Positions 1-11,140 of a stretch of 64,000 nt of DNA are shown here, one piece after another (position 1 is the stretch's first letter; every line of letters begins with the position of its first letter). A program made the position numbers and the translations under genes. The DNA comes from JAWLBM01 sp041687675 (GTDB lineage: Bacteria > Pseudomonadota > Alphaproteobacteria > Rhizobiales > Pleomorphomonadaceae), in contig JAWLBM010000001.1 of assembly GCA_041687675.1 (NCBI GenBank), positions 124,001 to 188,000 of the forward strand, written 5' to 3'. Under the pieces are notes generated by a model, which worked only from the letters and a program-made list of their open reading frames with translations, had not been told where the DNA came from and made no database searches.

Positions 1-463
1 CGAAGGACTGCAGCATCCCCGCCGCCATCGCCGTCAGGGCCATGCAGGCGAGGTAGGGGAACATGATCCGCGTCAGCGTCTCGGTGTGGGCGAACTTCGC
101 CGGGTCCTCGGCGAAGCCCGGCGCCAGCGCCCACACCAGCAGCGGCGCCGCGATCTCGGCAAGCGCGGTGACGATCACCAGCGCGAGCAGGAAGACCGAC
201 AGGATCTCCTCGGCGAAGGCGCGCGCGCGTCCCTCGCCTCCCTCCGCGAGCGCCCGGCCGAACAGCGGCACGAAGGCGGCCGAGAAGGCGCCCTCGGCAA
301 ACAGCCGCCTGAACAGGTTGGGCAGGCGGAAGGCGACGATGAAGGCGTCGGCGATCGGGCCGCTGCCGAGCATGCCGGCCATCAGCACGTCGCGCACGAA
401 GCCGAGCACGCGCGAGACCATGGTGGCCGAACCGACGGTGGCGAAGTTCCGCAGCAGGCTCAT
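1..463 (-). CDS. murJ: Lipid II flippase MurJ (MviN), N-terminal part, cut by window edge
   Basis: Inner-membrane flippase that moves lipid II to the periplasm for peptidoglycan synthesis. The 154 visible residues begin MSLLRNFATVGSATMVSR and continue with the family's GFVRD, DAFIVAFRLPNLFRRL and GAFSAAFVPLF segments, which are diagnostic of MurJ. The ATG is at 463-461. It has only a weak ribosome-binding site, which fits translation behind glnD, whose stop lies 64 bp upstream on the same strand. The glnD-murJ neighbourhood is common in Hyphomicrobiales. The C-terminal two thirds lie outside the window. Confidence 0.95.
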   Translation of the reverse strand, partial: MSLLRNFATVGSATMVSRVLGFVRDVLMAGMLGSGPIADAFIVAFRLPNLFRRLFAEGAFSAAFVPLFGRALAEGGEGRARAFAEEILSVFLLALVIVTALAEIAAPLLVWALAPGFAEDPAKFAHTETLTRIMFPYLACMALTAMAAGMLQSF

Positions 464-527
464 CGACCGGGTCCGCGCCCGCAGGCGTCGACGGCGCGGG
501 CGTCGGCCCGCGGATGGCTCATTCGCA

Positions 528-3308
528 TCATCCCGCCTTGCGCGCCGGCTGCCGCTCGGCCCCGGCCTCGTCGACGGCCTGCAGCAGGCGGCGCCGGATC
601 GTGGACTGGCGGCTCGAGGAGGAGATCTTCTGCTTGGTGAGGTCGGTCACGTAGAAGACGTCCACCGCCCGCTCGCCGAAGGTGGCCACATGGGCCGAGG
701 CGATGTTCAGGTTGAGCGAGGAGATCGCCTTGGTGAGCTCGTAGAGGAGGCCCGGCCGGTCCAGCGCCGAGACCTCGACCACCGTGAAGTTCTCCGACAG
801 CGAGTTGTCGATGTTGACCTCGGTCGGGAGGCGGAACGCCTTCGGCGTGCGTCGCCCGGCCACCTTGCGGGCGACAATCTCCGGCATCCGCTCGCGGCCC
901 TCCAGCGTCGCCTCGATGAGGCCGGCGATGCGGGCGGCGCGGCGCTTCTCGTCCTCGTCCTCGGAGAACTCGCGCGAGACCACGATGGTGTCGAGGGCGA
1001 GGCCGTCGGTGGTGGTGAAGATCTGCGCGTCGACGATGTTCGCCCCCGCCGCGGTGCAGGCGCCGGCGAGCGTGGCCAGCAGGCGCGGATGGTCGGGCGC
1101 CACCACGGTGACCTGAGTCACGCCCTCGAATGTCTTGGTCTGGAAGGAGGTGGCAAGGCGCCGGCCGGCCTTGTCGGCACGGCGCAGCAGGTCGGCGTGG
1201 GCGACCTTGTCCGGAAGATCGACCCGCAGCCAGTAGGGCGGGTAGTGCCGCTCGAGGTAGCGCCGCCGTTCCGCCTCGGGCCAGTGGCCGAGCTGGGCGG
1301 CGAGTTCCGCCTTGGCCTCCTCGACGCGCTGGCGGCCGGAGACCTGCGAGTGGCCGCCGAGCAGGAAGGGCTCCGTCTCGTAGTAGAGCGTCCGCAGGAG
1401 CTGGCCCTTCCAGCCGTTCCACACCGTCGGGCCGACCGCGCGGATGTCGGCGACCGTGAGGATCAGCAGCAGCTTCATCCGCTCGAGCGTCTGTACCACC
1501 GCGGCGAAGTCGCGGATGGTCTTGCGGTCGGCGAGGTCGCGCGACTGGGCGATGATCGACATGGTGAGGTGGTGCTCCACCAGCCAGGCGGCGAGTTCGG
1601 TGTCGGCCGGCGAGAAGCCGAAGCGCGGGCCGAGCCGGCGGGCGATCCGGGCGCCCTCGGCCGAGTGGTCGACCGGCCGGCCCTTGGCGATGTCGTGCAG
1701 GAACAGCGCGAAGTAGAGCACCTGGCGGTGCTGCATCGACTTCATCAGCTGCACCGACAGCGGGTTCTTGTCCTGCGCGTCGCCGCGCTCGATGGACGCC
1801 AGCATGCCGATCGCGCGGATGGTGTGCTCGTCCACCGTGTAGTGGTGGTACATGTTGAACTGCATCATCGCGACGATCTTGCCGAAGTCGGGGATGAAGC
1901 GGCCGAGCACGCCGGTCTCGTTCATCGAGCGGAGCACGGTCTCCCCGTGGTTCTTCGACGTCAGGATCTCGAGGAACAGCCGGTTGGCCTCCTCGTTCTC
2001 GCGCAACTTCGCGTCGACCAGTCGCAGCGAGCGGGTGATCAGCTTCAGCGCGTCCGGATGGAAGTCGATCCCCGACTTGTCGGCCACGTGGAAGATGCGC
2101 AGGAGGTCGATCGGGTCCGCCTCGAACACGCCGTCGTGGGCGACGGTGAGGCGCTCGTGCTCCACCGCGAACTGCGGGTGGCCCGGCACCAGCCGGCGGC
2201 GGCGGCGGGCGACCCGGCCGAGCACCCGGTCGAGCAGCGGCGAGGGCTTGGCGTGCGCCTCCTCCAGCGAGGCGCAGAAGATGCGCGTCAGGTCGCCGAC
2301 CGACTTCGCCACCAGGAAGTAGTGCTTCATGAAGCGCTCGACGGGCGAGAGGCCCGGGTGCTCCTGGTAGCCGAGCAGGGCGGCGACCTCCGGCTGCAGG
2401 TCGAAGCTCAGCCGGTCGTCCGGCCGACGGGTGATGAAATGCAGGTTGCAGCGCACCGCCCAGAGGAAGTCCTCGGCCTTCTTGAAGTTGTTCATCTCCT
2501 GGCGAGAGAAGACGCTGAGCTTCACGAGGTCGTCGGTGTTGCGCACCTCGTAGAAGTACTTCGAGATCCAGAACAGGGTGTGGAGGTCGCGAAGGCCGCC
2601 CTTGCCCTCCTTGACGTTCGGCTCGACGAGATAGCGCGAGGCGCCCTGCCGCTTGTGCCGCTCGTCCCGCTCGGCGAGCTTGGCGTTGATGAATTCCGGC
2701 GCCGAGCCCTTCACCACCTCGGCCTGGAAGCGCGCCAGCATGTCGGCGGCGAGGACCTCGTCGCCGCAGATGTGGCGCATCTCCAGGACGGCGGTCCGGA
2801 TCGTGGCGTCCGAGCGGGCGAGGCGGATGCACTCGTCGATCCGCCGGGTGGCGTGGCCGACCTTGAGGCCGAGGTCCCACAGCATGTAGAGCATGTACTC
2901 GACGACGCTCTCCCCCCAGGGGGTCTGCTTGTAGGGGAGCAGGAAGAGCAGGTCGATGTCGGAGCCCGGGGCCAGCGTGCCGCGGCCGTAGCCGCCGACC
3001 GCCGTCACCGCCATCCGCTCGGAGGACGACGGGTTGTCGGTGCGGAACACCCGCTCGACCGCGTGGCCGAAGATGATCCGGATGATCGTGTCCATCATCG
3101 CCGAGAGCCGGCGGGCGCAGGCCAGCCCCTGCCGGTCCTCCGCGAGCAGCCGCCGGGCCTCGGCCCGCCCCTCCGTGTTGAGCCGCTTCAGCAGCGCCAG
3201 GATCTCGCCCCGCGGGTCGGCCGGGCCGGACGCGTCCGACAGCGCGGCGATCTCCTCGCGCACCGCCTGCTCGTCGATGAGGAACTCGGTATCCTTGCTG
3301 AGACTCAC
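528..3308 (-). CDS. glnD: Bifunctional [protein-PII] uridylyltransferase/uridylyl-removing enzyme
   Basis: Primary nitrogen sensor that uridylylates PII proteins under nitrogen limitation and removes UMP when glutamine is high. It has 926 residues, a usual GlnD length. The nucleotidyltransferase signature GGYGRG (residues 105-110) is followed by GSDIDL (115-120), where the two Asp residues bind metal. An HD phosphohydrolase site, LFLHDIAKG, sits near residue 538. Two C-terminal ACT domains (about 735-790 and 850-905, the second beginning VVEVSALDRPGLL) would bind glutamine. It is co-directional with maeB upstream (120-bp gap) and murJ downstream. No terminator is evident between these genes. 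Confidence 0.97.
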   Translation of the reverse strand: MSLSKDTEFLIDEQAVREEIAALSDASGPADPRGEILALLKRLNTEGRAEARRLLAEDRQGLACARRLSAMMDTIIRIIFGHAVERVFRTDNPSSSERMAVTAVGGYGRGTLAPGSDIDLLFLLPYKQTPWGESVVEYMLYMLWDLGLKVGHATRRIDECIRLARSDATIRTAVLEMRHICGDEVLAADMLARFQAEVVKGSAPEFINAKLAERDERHKRQGASRYLVEPNVKEGKGGLRDLHTLFWISKYFYEVRNTDDLVKLSVFSRQEMNNFKKAEDFLWAVRCNLHFITRRPDDRLSFDLQPEVAALLGYQEHPGLSPVERFMKHYFLVAKSVGDLTRIFCASLEEAHAKPSPLLDRVLGRVARRRRRLVPGHPQFAVEHERLTVAHDGVFEADPIDLLRIFHVADKSGIDFHPDALKLITRSLRLVDAKLRENEEANRLFLEILTSKNHGETVLRSMNETGVLGRFIPDFGKIVAMMQFNMYHHYTVDEHTIRAIGMLASIERGDAQDKNPLSVQLMKSMQHRQVLYFALFLHDIAKGRPVDHSAEGARIARRLGPRFGFSPADTELAAWLVEHHLTMSIIAQSRDLADRKTIRDFAAVVQTLERMKLLLILTVADIRAVGPTVWNGWKGQLLRTLYYETEPFLLGGHSQVSGRQRVEEAKAELAAQLGHWPEAERRRYLERHYPPYWLRVDLPDKVAHADLLRRADKAGRRLATSFQTKTFEGVTQVTVVAPDHPRLLATLAGACTAAGANIVDAQIFTTTDGLALDTIVVSREFSEDEDEKRRAARIAGLIEATLEGRERMPEIVARKVAGRRTPKAFRLPTEVNIDNSLSENFTVVEVSALDRPGLLYELTKAISSLNLNIASAHVATFGERAVDVFYVTDLTKQKISSSSRQSTIRRRLLQAVDEAGAERQPARKAG

Positions 3309-3428
3309 GTCGCTCGCCCTTGAGGTCGCCGCGACTCTACTAAGGCCGCCGGGAAACCGGAACAGCTTTCGAAACGCCTTGGACAGCGGCCGGCCAGGTC
3401 CTGGCGGACCCGGCCGAACGGCTCCGTC

Positions 3429-5702
<2,274 letters not shown>

Positions 5703-6043
5703 GGTGTCCTCCCTGCCCCGGTACCCCGGCCGGGGAGGCGGACCATAGCCGCTCGGCGTGAGCGTCTCAATCGGCCGGACGCCCCGCGCGCGCCAGCTGT
5801 ATCGATTACATGGCCGGCCGGGCCCGCCCCCGGCCGCCGCCGGGACGTCGGGCCAGGCGCCAGCCGGCCGGCGGAGGTCCTCCCGCCTGCGCGTGGAGGA
5901 GTCCTCCCGCCTGCGCGTGCAGGAGTACTCCCGCCTGCGCGTGCGCAGCGGTGCGCAGGCCGGCGAAAACATTGCCCGCTATGGCCTTGAACCGCGGCCG
6001 GCGATGGGTATAGTGCGCGCCGCGACCGGCCCGCCGGGCGCAA
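5703..6043. other. Intergenic stretch between maeB and tRNA-Ser
   Basis: This 341-bp region holds the leftward maeB leader and the upstream region of tRNA-Ser. The only clear structure is a GC-rich tandem repeat at 5877-5948, listed separately. I see no credible protein-coding gene. Open frames across it are repeat-driven and give Arg/Pro-rich nonsense. Confidence 0.6.
5877..5948. repeat. Three tandem copies of a 24-bp repeat
   Basis: Three head-to-tail 24-bp units (5877-5900, 5901-5924, 5925-5948) share the core CTCCCGCCTGCGCGTG. Units 1 and 2 differ by one base near the end. Unit 3 has a changed third base and a diverged tail. The unit length is a multiple of three, so all frames stay open across it, but the local translation looks like no known protein. 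Confidence 0.85.
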
Positions 6044-6133
6044 GGAGAGGTGGCCGAGTGGTTGAAGGCGCACGCCTGGAACGCGTGTATACGGGAAACC
6101 GTATCGAGGGTTCGAATCCCTCTCTCTCCGCCA
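6044..6133 (+). tRNA. tRNA-Ser (anticodon GGA)
   Basis: A 90-nt class II tRNA with the long variable arm of serine tRNAs. The acceptor strand GGAGAGG pairs with TCTCTCC (one G-T pair), followed by G73 and an encoded CCA. The anticodon stem CACGC/GCGTG encloses the loop CTGGAAC, giving anticodon GGA, which reads UCC and UCU. The T arm GAGGG-TTCGAAT-CCCTC is intact. AT-rich DNA begins immediately after its 3' end. Confidence 0.96.
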
Positions 6134-6249
6134 ATTTACAAAAAAGCGCTGAGTTTGGCAGAATGCGTTGACTTGCCATTTCGCAAATCAACTTAGCATT
6201 GTTATTGAAAAGTGTTTTTTTTGATACTGATGGCTGTTATGTGTGAGCT

Positions 6250-6726
6250 ATGAAATGTAGTAATAGAGCACAACAGATATTGGACAATATTCTGGCTGGG
6301 ATATTAACGGCTGTCATTTTAGGCGGTTTGTCCTTCTCTGTGGCTACTTGGATTATACCTTGGGGATGCTACACACGTGCGGATGCAATGTCTTCGCTTT
6401 GGGGGTGTATCGTCCCTGGGCTAACAATTCTTTCGTCTCTCTTTCTTGCATTCATGCTTCCTTTCGGTTTTTTTATAGCAAGCCGATCGGCTTTTTCACT
6501 CCCAAATCGTTGGTACATAATAGCCTTTGTTGCAGCGTTTTTATCGCAGATAGCGATCTCAACAGCAAGCATTATGGCTGCTATGCCACTGCATGGCGGA
6601 TTAACGTATAGCGAGGTCGCTTTTGCGCCTCATGGCTTCGCTGTTGGTTTTGGTTACGGAATCTTTTACTGTATTTTACGTCTGGCTGTGGAAAAAATTA
6701 GGCAAAGAATCTCCGCCGAAGATTAA
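6250..6726 (+). CDS. Small AT-rich integral membrane protein, unknown function
   Basis: Not recognised. The product has 158 residues beginning MKCSNRAQQILDNILAG, with about four predicted membrane segments (near residues 16-38, 51-77, 88-112 and 128-150) and a short basic C-terminus ending KIRQRISAED. Several Cys residues lie near the second and last segments. Codon use is AT-rich, unlike the surrounding chromosome, so the gene is probably imported. No strong ribosome-binding site precedes the ATG. It stands alone after tRNA-Ser. It could be an accessory gene of a degraded mobile element. The strongly patterned hydrophobicity argues that it is a real protein. Confidence 0.6.
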   Translation: MKCSNRAQQILDNILAGILTAVILGGLSFSVATWIIPWGCYTRADAMSSLWGCIVPGLTILSSLFLAFMLPFGFFIASRSAFSLPNRWYIIAFVAAFLSQIAISTASIMAAMPLHGGLTYSEVAFAPHGFAVGFGYGIFYCILRLAVEKIRQRISAED

Positions 6727-7213
6727 AAGATTTAAGCATCATGTCTGTCATACAGAAGGTCGGAAAAAGCTAAAAGCATACGCAAAAGCTGTACCAACCC
6801 ATATTTTCCCCACCAACGGTTTTAACGGCCATAAAAATTCTTCTATTATAATATTAACTTCATGAAAAAAGCAATAATACTTGGTTTTAATGGCAGCCGT
6901 TTTGATTGGCGCCGTGGGGAGGGGCAATATACCTTTCATACTAATAAGTATGTCGGCATTGCTCTATATTGGGGTTCCCAGCATCGCAGTGACGCTCTTG
7001 AGCGCCTTCATGAGGCGCTTGTCACCTAAAAGATCAATTCTGTTTAATACGGTACAGCGCTACGCATCTATCACTTTCGTGTTTGTAGGACTTCAGAGTC
7101 TAGGAATTGTCAGACCAGCCATGAACCTGGCAGGCTGTTGTAAAATAAACATTCTCATTTCAGGATTGGTTCGCAAACCGCCCATTGCGCCCCGCCACCC
7201 GCCAGATGCAGCC
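6727..7213. other. Mostly non-coding AT-rich stretch up to the sugar ABC operon
   Basis: This holds the second half of the AT-rich island, a possible truncated membrane-protein gene (6881 to about 7180) and a perfect 7-bp inverted repeat, AGCGCCT-TCATG-AGGCGCT (7001-7019). From about 7180 to 7213 the DNA is GC-rich and is the 3' flank of the leftward ABC ATPase gene. I see no terminator with a T-run for that gene. Confidence 0.5.
6881..7180 (+). pseudogene. Possible 3'-truncated membrane-protein remnant
   Basis: From a TTG at 6881 (or ATG at 6890) an AT-rich frame encodes a strongly hydrophobic protein, with segments such as MAAVLIGAVG, FILISMSALLYIGVPSIAV and ITFVFVGLQSLGIV. It does not stop inside the island. 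It runs on into the antisense of the ABC ATPase gene, so any original gene has lost its 3' end at the composition boundary. A start at ATG 6862 (MKKAIIL) would need a frameshift to join it. There is no convincing ribosome-binding site. End coordinate approximate. Confidence 0.3.
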
Positions 7214-7999
<786 letters not shown>

Positions 8000-8000
8000 G

Positions 8001-9029
8001 TCAGACCTCCTGGCGCCGGCGGGCGGCGTACTGGTCGACCGCGACCGCGGCCACCAGCACGATCCCGATGACGATCTGCTGGATGAAGGACGACACGTTG
8101 AGCAGCACGAGGCCGTTGCGCAGGACGCCGATGAGCAGCGCCCCGACGACCGTCCCGACGATGCCGCCGACGCCACCGAAGAGCGACGTGCCGCCGATCA
8201 CCACGGCGGCGATCACGTCGAGCTCGAGCTGGAGCCCGGCGACGGCCTCGGCCGAGTTCAGCCGGGCCATCAGCAGGAAGCTCGCCAGTCCGCAGAAGAA
8301 GCCGACGATGACGTAGACGGAGAAGATCACCCGGCGCGTGTTCACTGCGTTGAGGTTCGCCGCGGCCGGGTTCGCACCGGTGGCGTAGACGTGCAGCCCG
8401 AAACGGGTGTAGCGCAGCACCACATGGGCGATGATCGCCGCGACCGCGAAGACGATCACCGGCACCGGGACGTCCATGACGCGGCCGAGGCCCCACCAGG
8501 TGTAGTCCGGCGTGAAGCCCGAGATCGGGCCGCCGCCGGAGAACAGCAGGGCCGCGCCGCGGAAGGCCGTGAGGCCGCCGAGGGTCACCACGAAGGGCGG
8601 CACCCTGAGGCGGGTGATGATCCAGCCCTGGATCGCTCCCCCGGCCATCCCGACCAGGATGGCGGCGCCGAGGGCGAGCGGAACGGGATTGCCCGCCTCC
8701 ACGCCGGCGCCCACCGCGAAGCGGTCGTCGAGGCCGCCCTTGGCCACGTAGGCGGCCACGAGCCCGCAGAGGGCGAGCAGGGAGCCGACCGAGAGGTCTA
8801 TGCCCGCCGTCAGGATCACGAAGGTCATGCCGAGCGCGATCAGCCCCGAGATCGAGACCTGCCGCAGCACGTTCATGAGGTTGAAGGGGCTGAGGAACCG
8901 CGGCTCGAGCACCGCGAACACCAGGACCAGGATCAGCAGGAACAGCGGGGCGGCGTAGCGGGCCGCCAGGGCCGCGGCGGGCACCGGGGCCTTGGCCGGG
9001 GTCGGTCGCGAACCGGTCTCGATGCTCAT
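8001..9029 (-). CDS. Sugar ABC transporter permease (RbsC/FrcC family)
   Basis: Inner-membrane permease of the importer: 342 residues with about ten hydrophobic segments and the BPD_transp_2 pattern, including GIDLSVGSLLAL near the first third and VVIGGTSLFGGVGGIVGT near the C-terminus, where the ATPase docks. The ATG at 9029 (MSIETGSRPT) is preceded by GAGGGG at good spacing and is preferred over a GTG at 9053. It sits between the binding-protein gene (82-bp gap) and the ATPase gene (1-bp gap), all leftward. Confidence 0.94.
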   Translation of the reverse strand: MSIETGSRPTPAKAPVPAAALAARYAAPLFLLILVLVFAVLEPRFLSPFNLMNVLRQVSISGLIALGMTFVILTAGIDLSVGSLLALCGLVAAYVAKGGLDDRFAVGAGVEAGNPVPLALGAAILVGMAGGAIQGWIITRLRVPPFVVTLGGLTAFRGAALLFSGGGPISGFTPDYTWWGLGRVMDVPVPVIVFAVAAIIAHVVLRYTRFGLHVYATGANPAAANLNAVNTRRVIFSVYVIVGFFCGLASFLLMARLNSAEAVAGLQLELDVIAAVVIGGTSLFGGVGGIVGTVVGALLIGVLRNGLVLLNVSSFIQQIVIGIVLVAAVAVDQYAARRRQEV

Positions 9030-9111
9030 GTAGCCCCTCTGCCCATCCGCCACCCGGCCGGAATGGCACGGGCCGTCGGCGACGGCCCGTGCCGGTGCGT
9101 GTCGTGTCCGA

Positions 9112-10053
9112 CTACTGGACCTCGCCGAGACGCTCGGCCTCGTCGATGTTCTCGGCGGTGATCGCGATCGGCTCGAGAAGGATCAGCGGGGCAACCTCCT
9201 TGCCGTTCGTGAGGTGGTCGACCATCGCCTGCATGGCCGTCCGGCTCTGGCCGCCGGGGAACTGCTCGATGGTGGCCGTGAGGCCGCCGTCGCGCACGCT
9301 GGCGAGCGCCTCCGGCAGGGCGTCGAAGCCGATGATGGCGATGTCGAGGCCCTGCTCCTGGACGACCTGCAGCGCGCCGAGGGCCATGTCGTCGTTGGCG
9401 GCGACGATCACGTCCGGCGGCTGGTCGAGGCCGGCGAGGATGGACTCGGTGACCGAGGCGCCCTCCTCGCGGGCGAAGTTGGCGGTCTGCTCGGCGACGA
9501 ACTGGTACTTGTCGTTGCCGTCGAGCACATTGTGGACGCCGGCGTTGCGGTCGATGGCGGGGCTCGACCCCGGCTGGCCCTGCAGGTTGACGATGCGGGC
9601 GCCGTCCGGGAACCGCTCCATGATGAGGCGGCCCTGCGCCTCGCCGCCCTTGACGTTGTCGGCGCCGACATGCGCCAGGATGCCGTCCACTCCCTGGACG
9701 CTGCGGTCGATGGTGATCACCGGCACGCCGGCCTCGACCGCCTGCTGGATGGCCGGGGCCATCGCCACGGAATCGATCGGGCTGATGATGATGCCATCGA
9801 CGCCCTGGGTGATCGCCGCCTCCACGTCGGCCGTCTGCTTCGGCGTGGAGTTCTGTCCGTCGGTGGCCAGCAGAGTGATCCCGCCGATCTTTTCGGCTTC
9901 CTGGTCGAGCTGGTTCTGCATGTGGACGAAGAACGGAAAGCCGAGGCTTGGAAGCGACGTGGCGATCGTCAGATCGTCCTGTGCCACGGCCCCGGTCATG
10001 CCCGCCCCGAATACAAGCGGAACGAGAAACGACAAGCTCAAGCGCCTCGCCAT
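9112..10053 (-). CDS. Periplasmic sugar-binding protein (Peripla_BP_4 family)
   Basis: Substrate-binding protein that delivers a sugar to the permease encoded next to it. It has 313 residues, starting MARRLSLSFLVPLVFG and followed by an export signal cleaved near AVAQ|DDLTIA. The mature part has the RbsB-like pattern: IATSLPSLGFPFFVHM, DGIIISPID, VPVITIDRSV, ANDDMALGAL and IGFDALPEAL. The ATG at 10053 follows GGAGGAG. An inverted repeat TATGG-N8-CCATA at 10123-10140 could be an operator, but no sugar-responsive regulator is next to it. The ligand is unknown; ribose, fructose or a related sugar is plausible. Confidence 0.93.
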   Translation of the reverse strand: MARRLSLSFLVPLVFGAGMTGAVAQDDLTIATSLPSLGFPFFVHMQNQLDQEAEKIGGITLLATDGQNSTPKQTADVEAAITQGVDGIIISPIDSVAMAPAIQQAVEAGVPVITIDRSVQGVDGILAHVGADNVKGGEAQGRLIMERFPDGARIVNLQGQPGSSPAIDRNAGVHNVLDGNDKYQFVAEQTANFAREEGASVTESILAGLDQPPDVIVAANDDMALGALQVVQEQGLDIAIIGFDALPEALASVRDGGLTATIEQFPGGQSRTAMQAMVDHLTNGKEVAPLILLEPIAITAENIDEAERLGEVQ

Positions 10054-10207
10054 GATTTGACTCCTCCCTGGTTTTTCCCAGCCGCGGAAGCATGATGGCG
10101 TCCGCATCCTGCGAATACTTTATATGGCTTTTTCCCCATAGAAACAGTTCCACTCCTGCCGGGGCGAGTCAAGCCGGGTCGGCCCGCAGGGCATCGGCGG
10201 CGCCCGC

Positions 10208-10906
10208 TCAGTAGTCCGGGTCGTCGATCAGCGGCGAGGGCTTGGCGAGCGTCCTCAGGGCCGTCATGTCGGAGAGGGTGATGCGCCGGCCCTGCACCCT
10301 GGCGCCGTAGTGCTCCAGCGTTCCGAAGGTGCGCGACAGCACCTCGGGCGAGGTGCCGAGCCGGGCGGCGAGCACGCGCTTCTCGAACGGCAGGTCGACC
10401 AGCCCGCGTCCGCCCTGGTCCAGCTCCGTTCGGATCAGCCAGTTGGCGAGGCGCTCCACCACGGAGCGCAGCTTCTGGTTCTTCAGCTCCTTGACGACGC
10501 CGCGGTAGGTGCCCGCCAGCTCGATGGCGAGGCGCAGGGCGAAGCGGCCGTTCTCGGCCACCAGCTCGCGGATGCGCTCCGCCGGCATCATCAGCACGCG
10601 CGAGGGCGCGAGGGTGCGGGCCGACTTCAGGTACGGCTTGTCGGAGAGGACGGCGGCGAGGATGAAGGTGCTGCCGGCGGTCAGCACCGAGACCGTGGTC
10701 TCGCGGCCATTGTGGCTGGCGTAGACCTCCACCTGGCCGTCCAGCACCAGGTGGAGGAAGTCCGCCGGGTCGCCCTCGCGGATCAGTTCCACCGTGGCCG
10801 GGAAACGCTGCAGCAGCGACGGGCGGAGCAGCGTCTCGACCTGCGGCCGGTCCAGCCCCTCGAACAGCGGATGGCCCGCCAGTTCCACGATCTCGGATTC
10901 GCGCAT
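10208..10906 (-). CDS. Crp/Fnr-family regulator without cysteines (NnrR/Dnr-like)
   Basis: Probable activator of the divergent nar operon. The 232 residues (MRESEIVELAG start, ATG at 10906 behind GGGGGAGG) comprise an N-terminal cyclic-nucleotide-type beta-roll (about 15-130), a dimerisation helix and a C-terminal winged helix. The recognition helix SPEVLSRTFGTL carries the E-x-x-S-R pattern that reads TTGA half-sites in Fnr proteins. The protein has no cysteine at all, so it cannot hold the Fnr 4Fe-4S cluster. Cys-less relatives such as NnrR/Dnr sense nitric oxide, probably through haem. A TTGAC-N4-GTCAA site lies about 41 bp upstream of its start, which suggests autoregulation. Confidence 0.88.
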   Translation of the reverse strand: MRESEIVELAGHPLFEGLDRPQVETLLRPSLLQRFPATVELIREGDPADFLHLVLDGQVEVYASHNGRETTVSVLTAGSTFILAAVLSDKPYLKSARTLAPSRVLMMPAERIRELVAENGRFALRLAIELAGTYRGVVKELKNQKLRSVVERLANWLIRTELDQGGRGLVDLPFEKRVLAARLGTSPEVLSRTFGTLEHYGARVQGRRITLSDMTALRTLAKPSPLIDDPDY

Positions 10907-10940
10907 CGCTCCACCTCCCCCGAAAAGGGCAATCCCAAAC

Positions 10941-10954
10941 TTGACCAAAGTCAA
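10941..10954. promoter_or_regulatory. Fnr/NnrR-type box, perfect palindrome
   Basis: TTGAC-CAAA-GTCAA is a perfect 5+4+5 dyad of the Fnr/Dnr type (consensus TTGAT-N4-ATCAA). It is centred about 41 bp from the regulator's ATG and about 193 bp from the narK start, so it more likely serves the regulator gene. It matches the E..SR recognition helix of the adjacent regulator. Confidence 0.75.
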
Positions 10955-11054
10955 GGGCTCGATTGCCGCTCAGGTCCGCCGCCGCTGACCTGGCCGGCCG
11001 CCCCGCCTGACATCGCCGGCGCGGCGGCTTGAATCGCCCCGGGACCCGCCGTTT

Positions 11055-11068
11055 TTGACCCACATCAA
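11055..11068 (+). promoter_or_regulatory. Fnr/NnrR-type box upstream of narK
   Basis: TTGAC-CCAC-ATCAA matches the Fnr-family consensus with one symmetric deviation. It is centred near 11061.5, about 80 bp before the narK GTG. If it acts as a class II site at -41.5, transcription would start near 11103. It is the likely anaerobic or NO-responsive switch of the whole nar operon. Confidence 0.78.
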
Positions 11069-11140
11069 GTCGGCCCGGCCGGCCGGCCGGGATCCTCCGG
11101 CGCAAAGGGGCCGCTTCGGCACCGGGAACGGGGGTTAGCC

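Larger units (their letters stand above)
6134..7180. other. AT-rich, probably horizontally acquired island next to tRNA-Ser
   Basis: Base composition drops abruptly at the tRNA 3' end, with A/T runs such as GTTTTTTTTG, and stays low for about 1 kb. It returns to the genome norm near 7180, just before the sugar ABC operon. Codon use in its open frames (ATA, TTA, AAA, TTT) is unlike every other gene here. No integrase or transposase is present, and I found no convincing duplicate of the tRNA 3' end at the far boundary. It is best read as the remnant of an element inserted at or beside the tRNA gene. Confidence 0.75.

Noticed and set aside
63..3323. Very long open frame on the plus strand over glnD
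   Set aside because: Antisense shadow. In about 70% GC DNA stop codons are rare, and the translation is Arg/Ala/Gly-rich without any domain, while the minus strand gives an intact GlnD.
6862..7029. 55-codon frame beginning MKKAIILGFNGSRF in the AT-rich island
   Set aside because: No ribosome-binding site, no recognisable features, and it overlaps a more protein-like hydrophobic frame. Kept only as a possible start for the truncated remnant.
7160..7185. GGTTCGCAAACCGCC as a possible right-hand copy of the tRNA-Ser 3' end (att site)
   Set aside because: Only six consecutive bases match the T loop, with no match across the acceptor end. Too short to call a direct repeat.
10123..10140. TATGG-N8-CCATA upstream of the sugar-binding protein as a defined operator
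   Set aside because: Arms of only five bases and no adjacent regulator gene; mentioned in the gene entry but not listed as a site.
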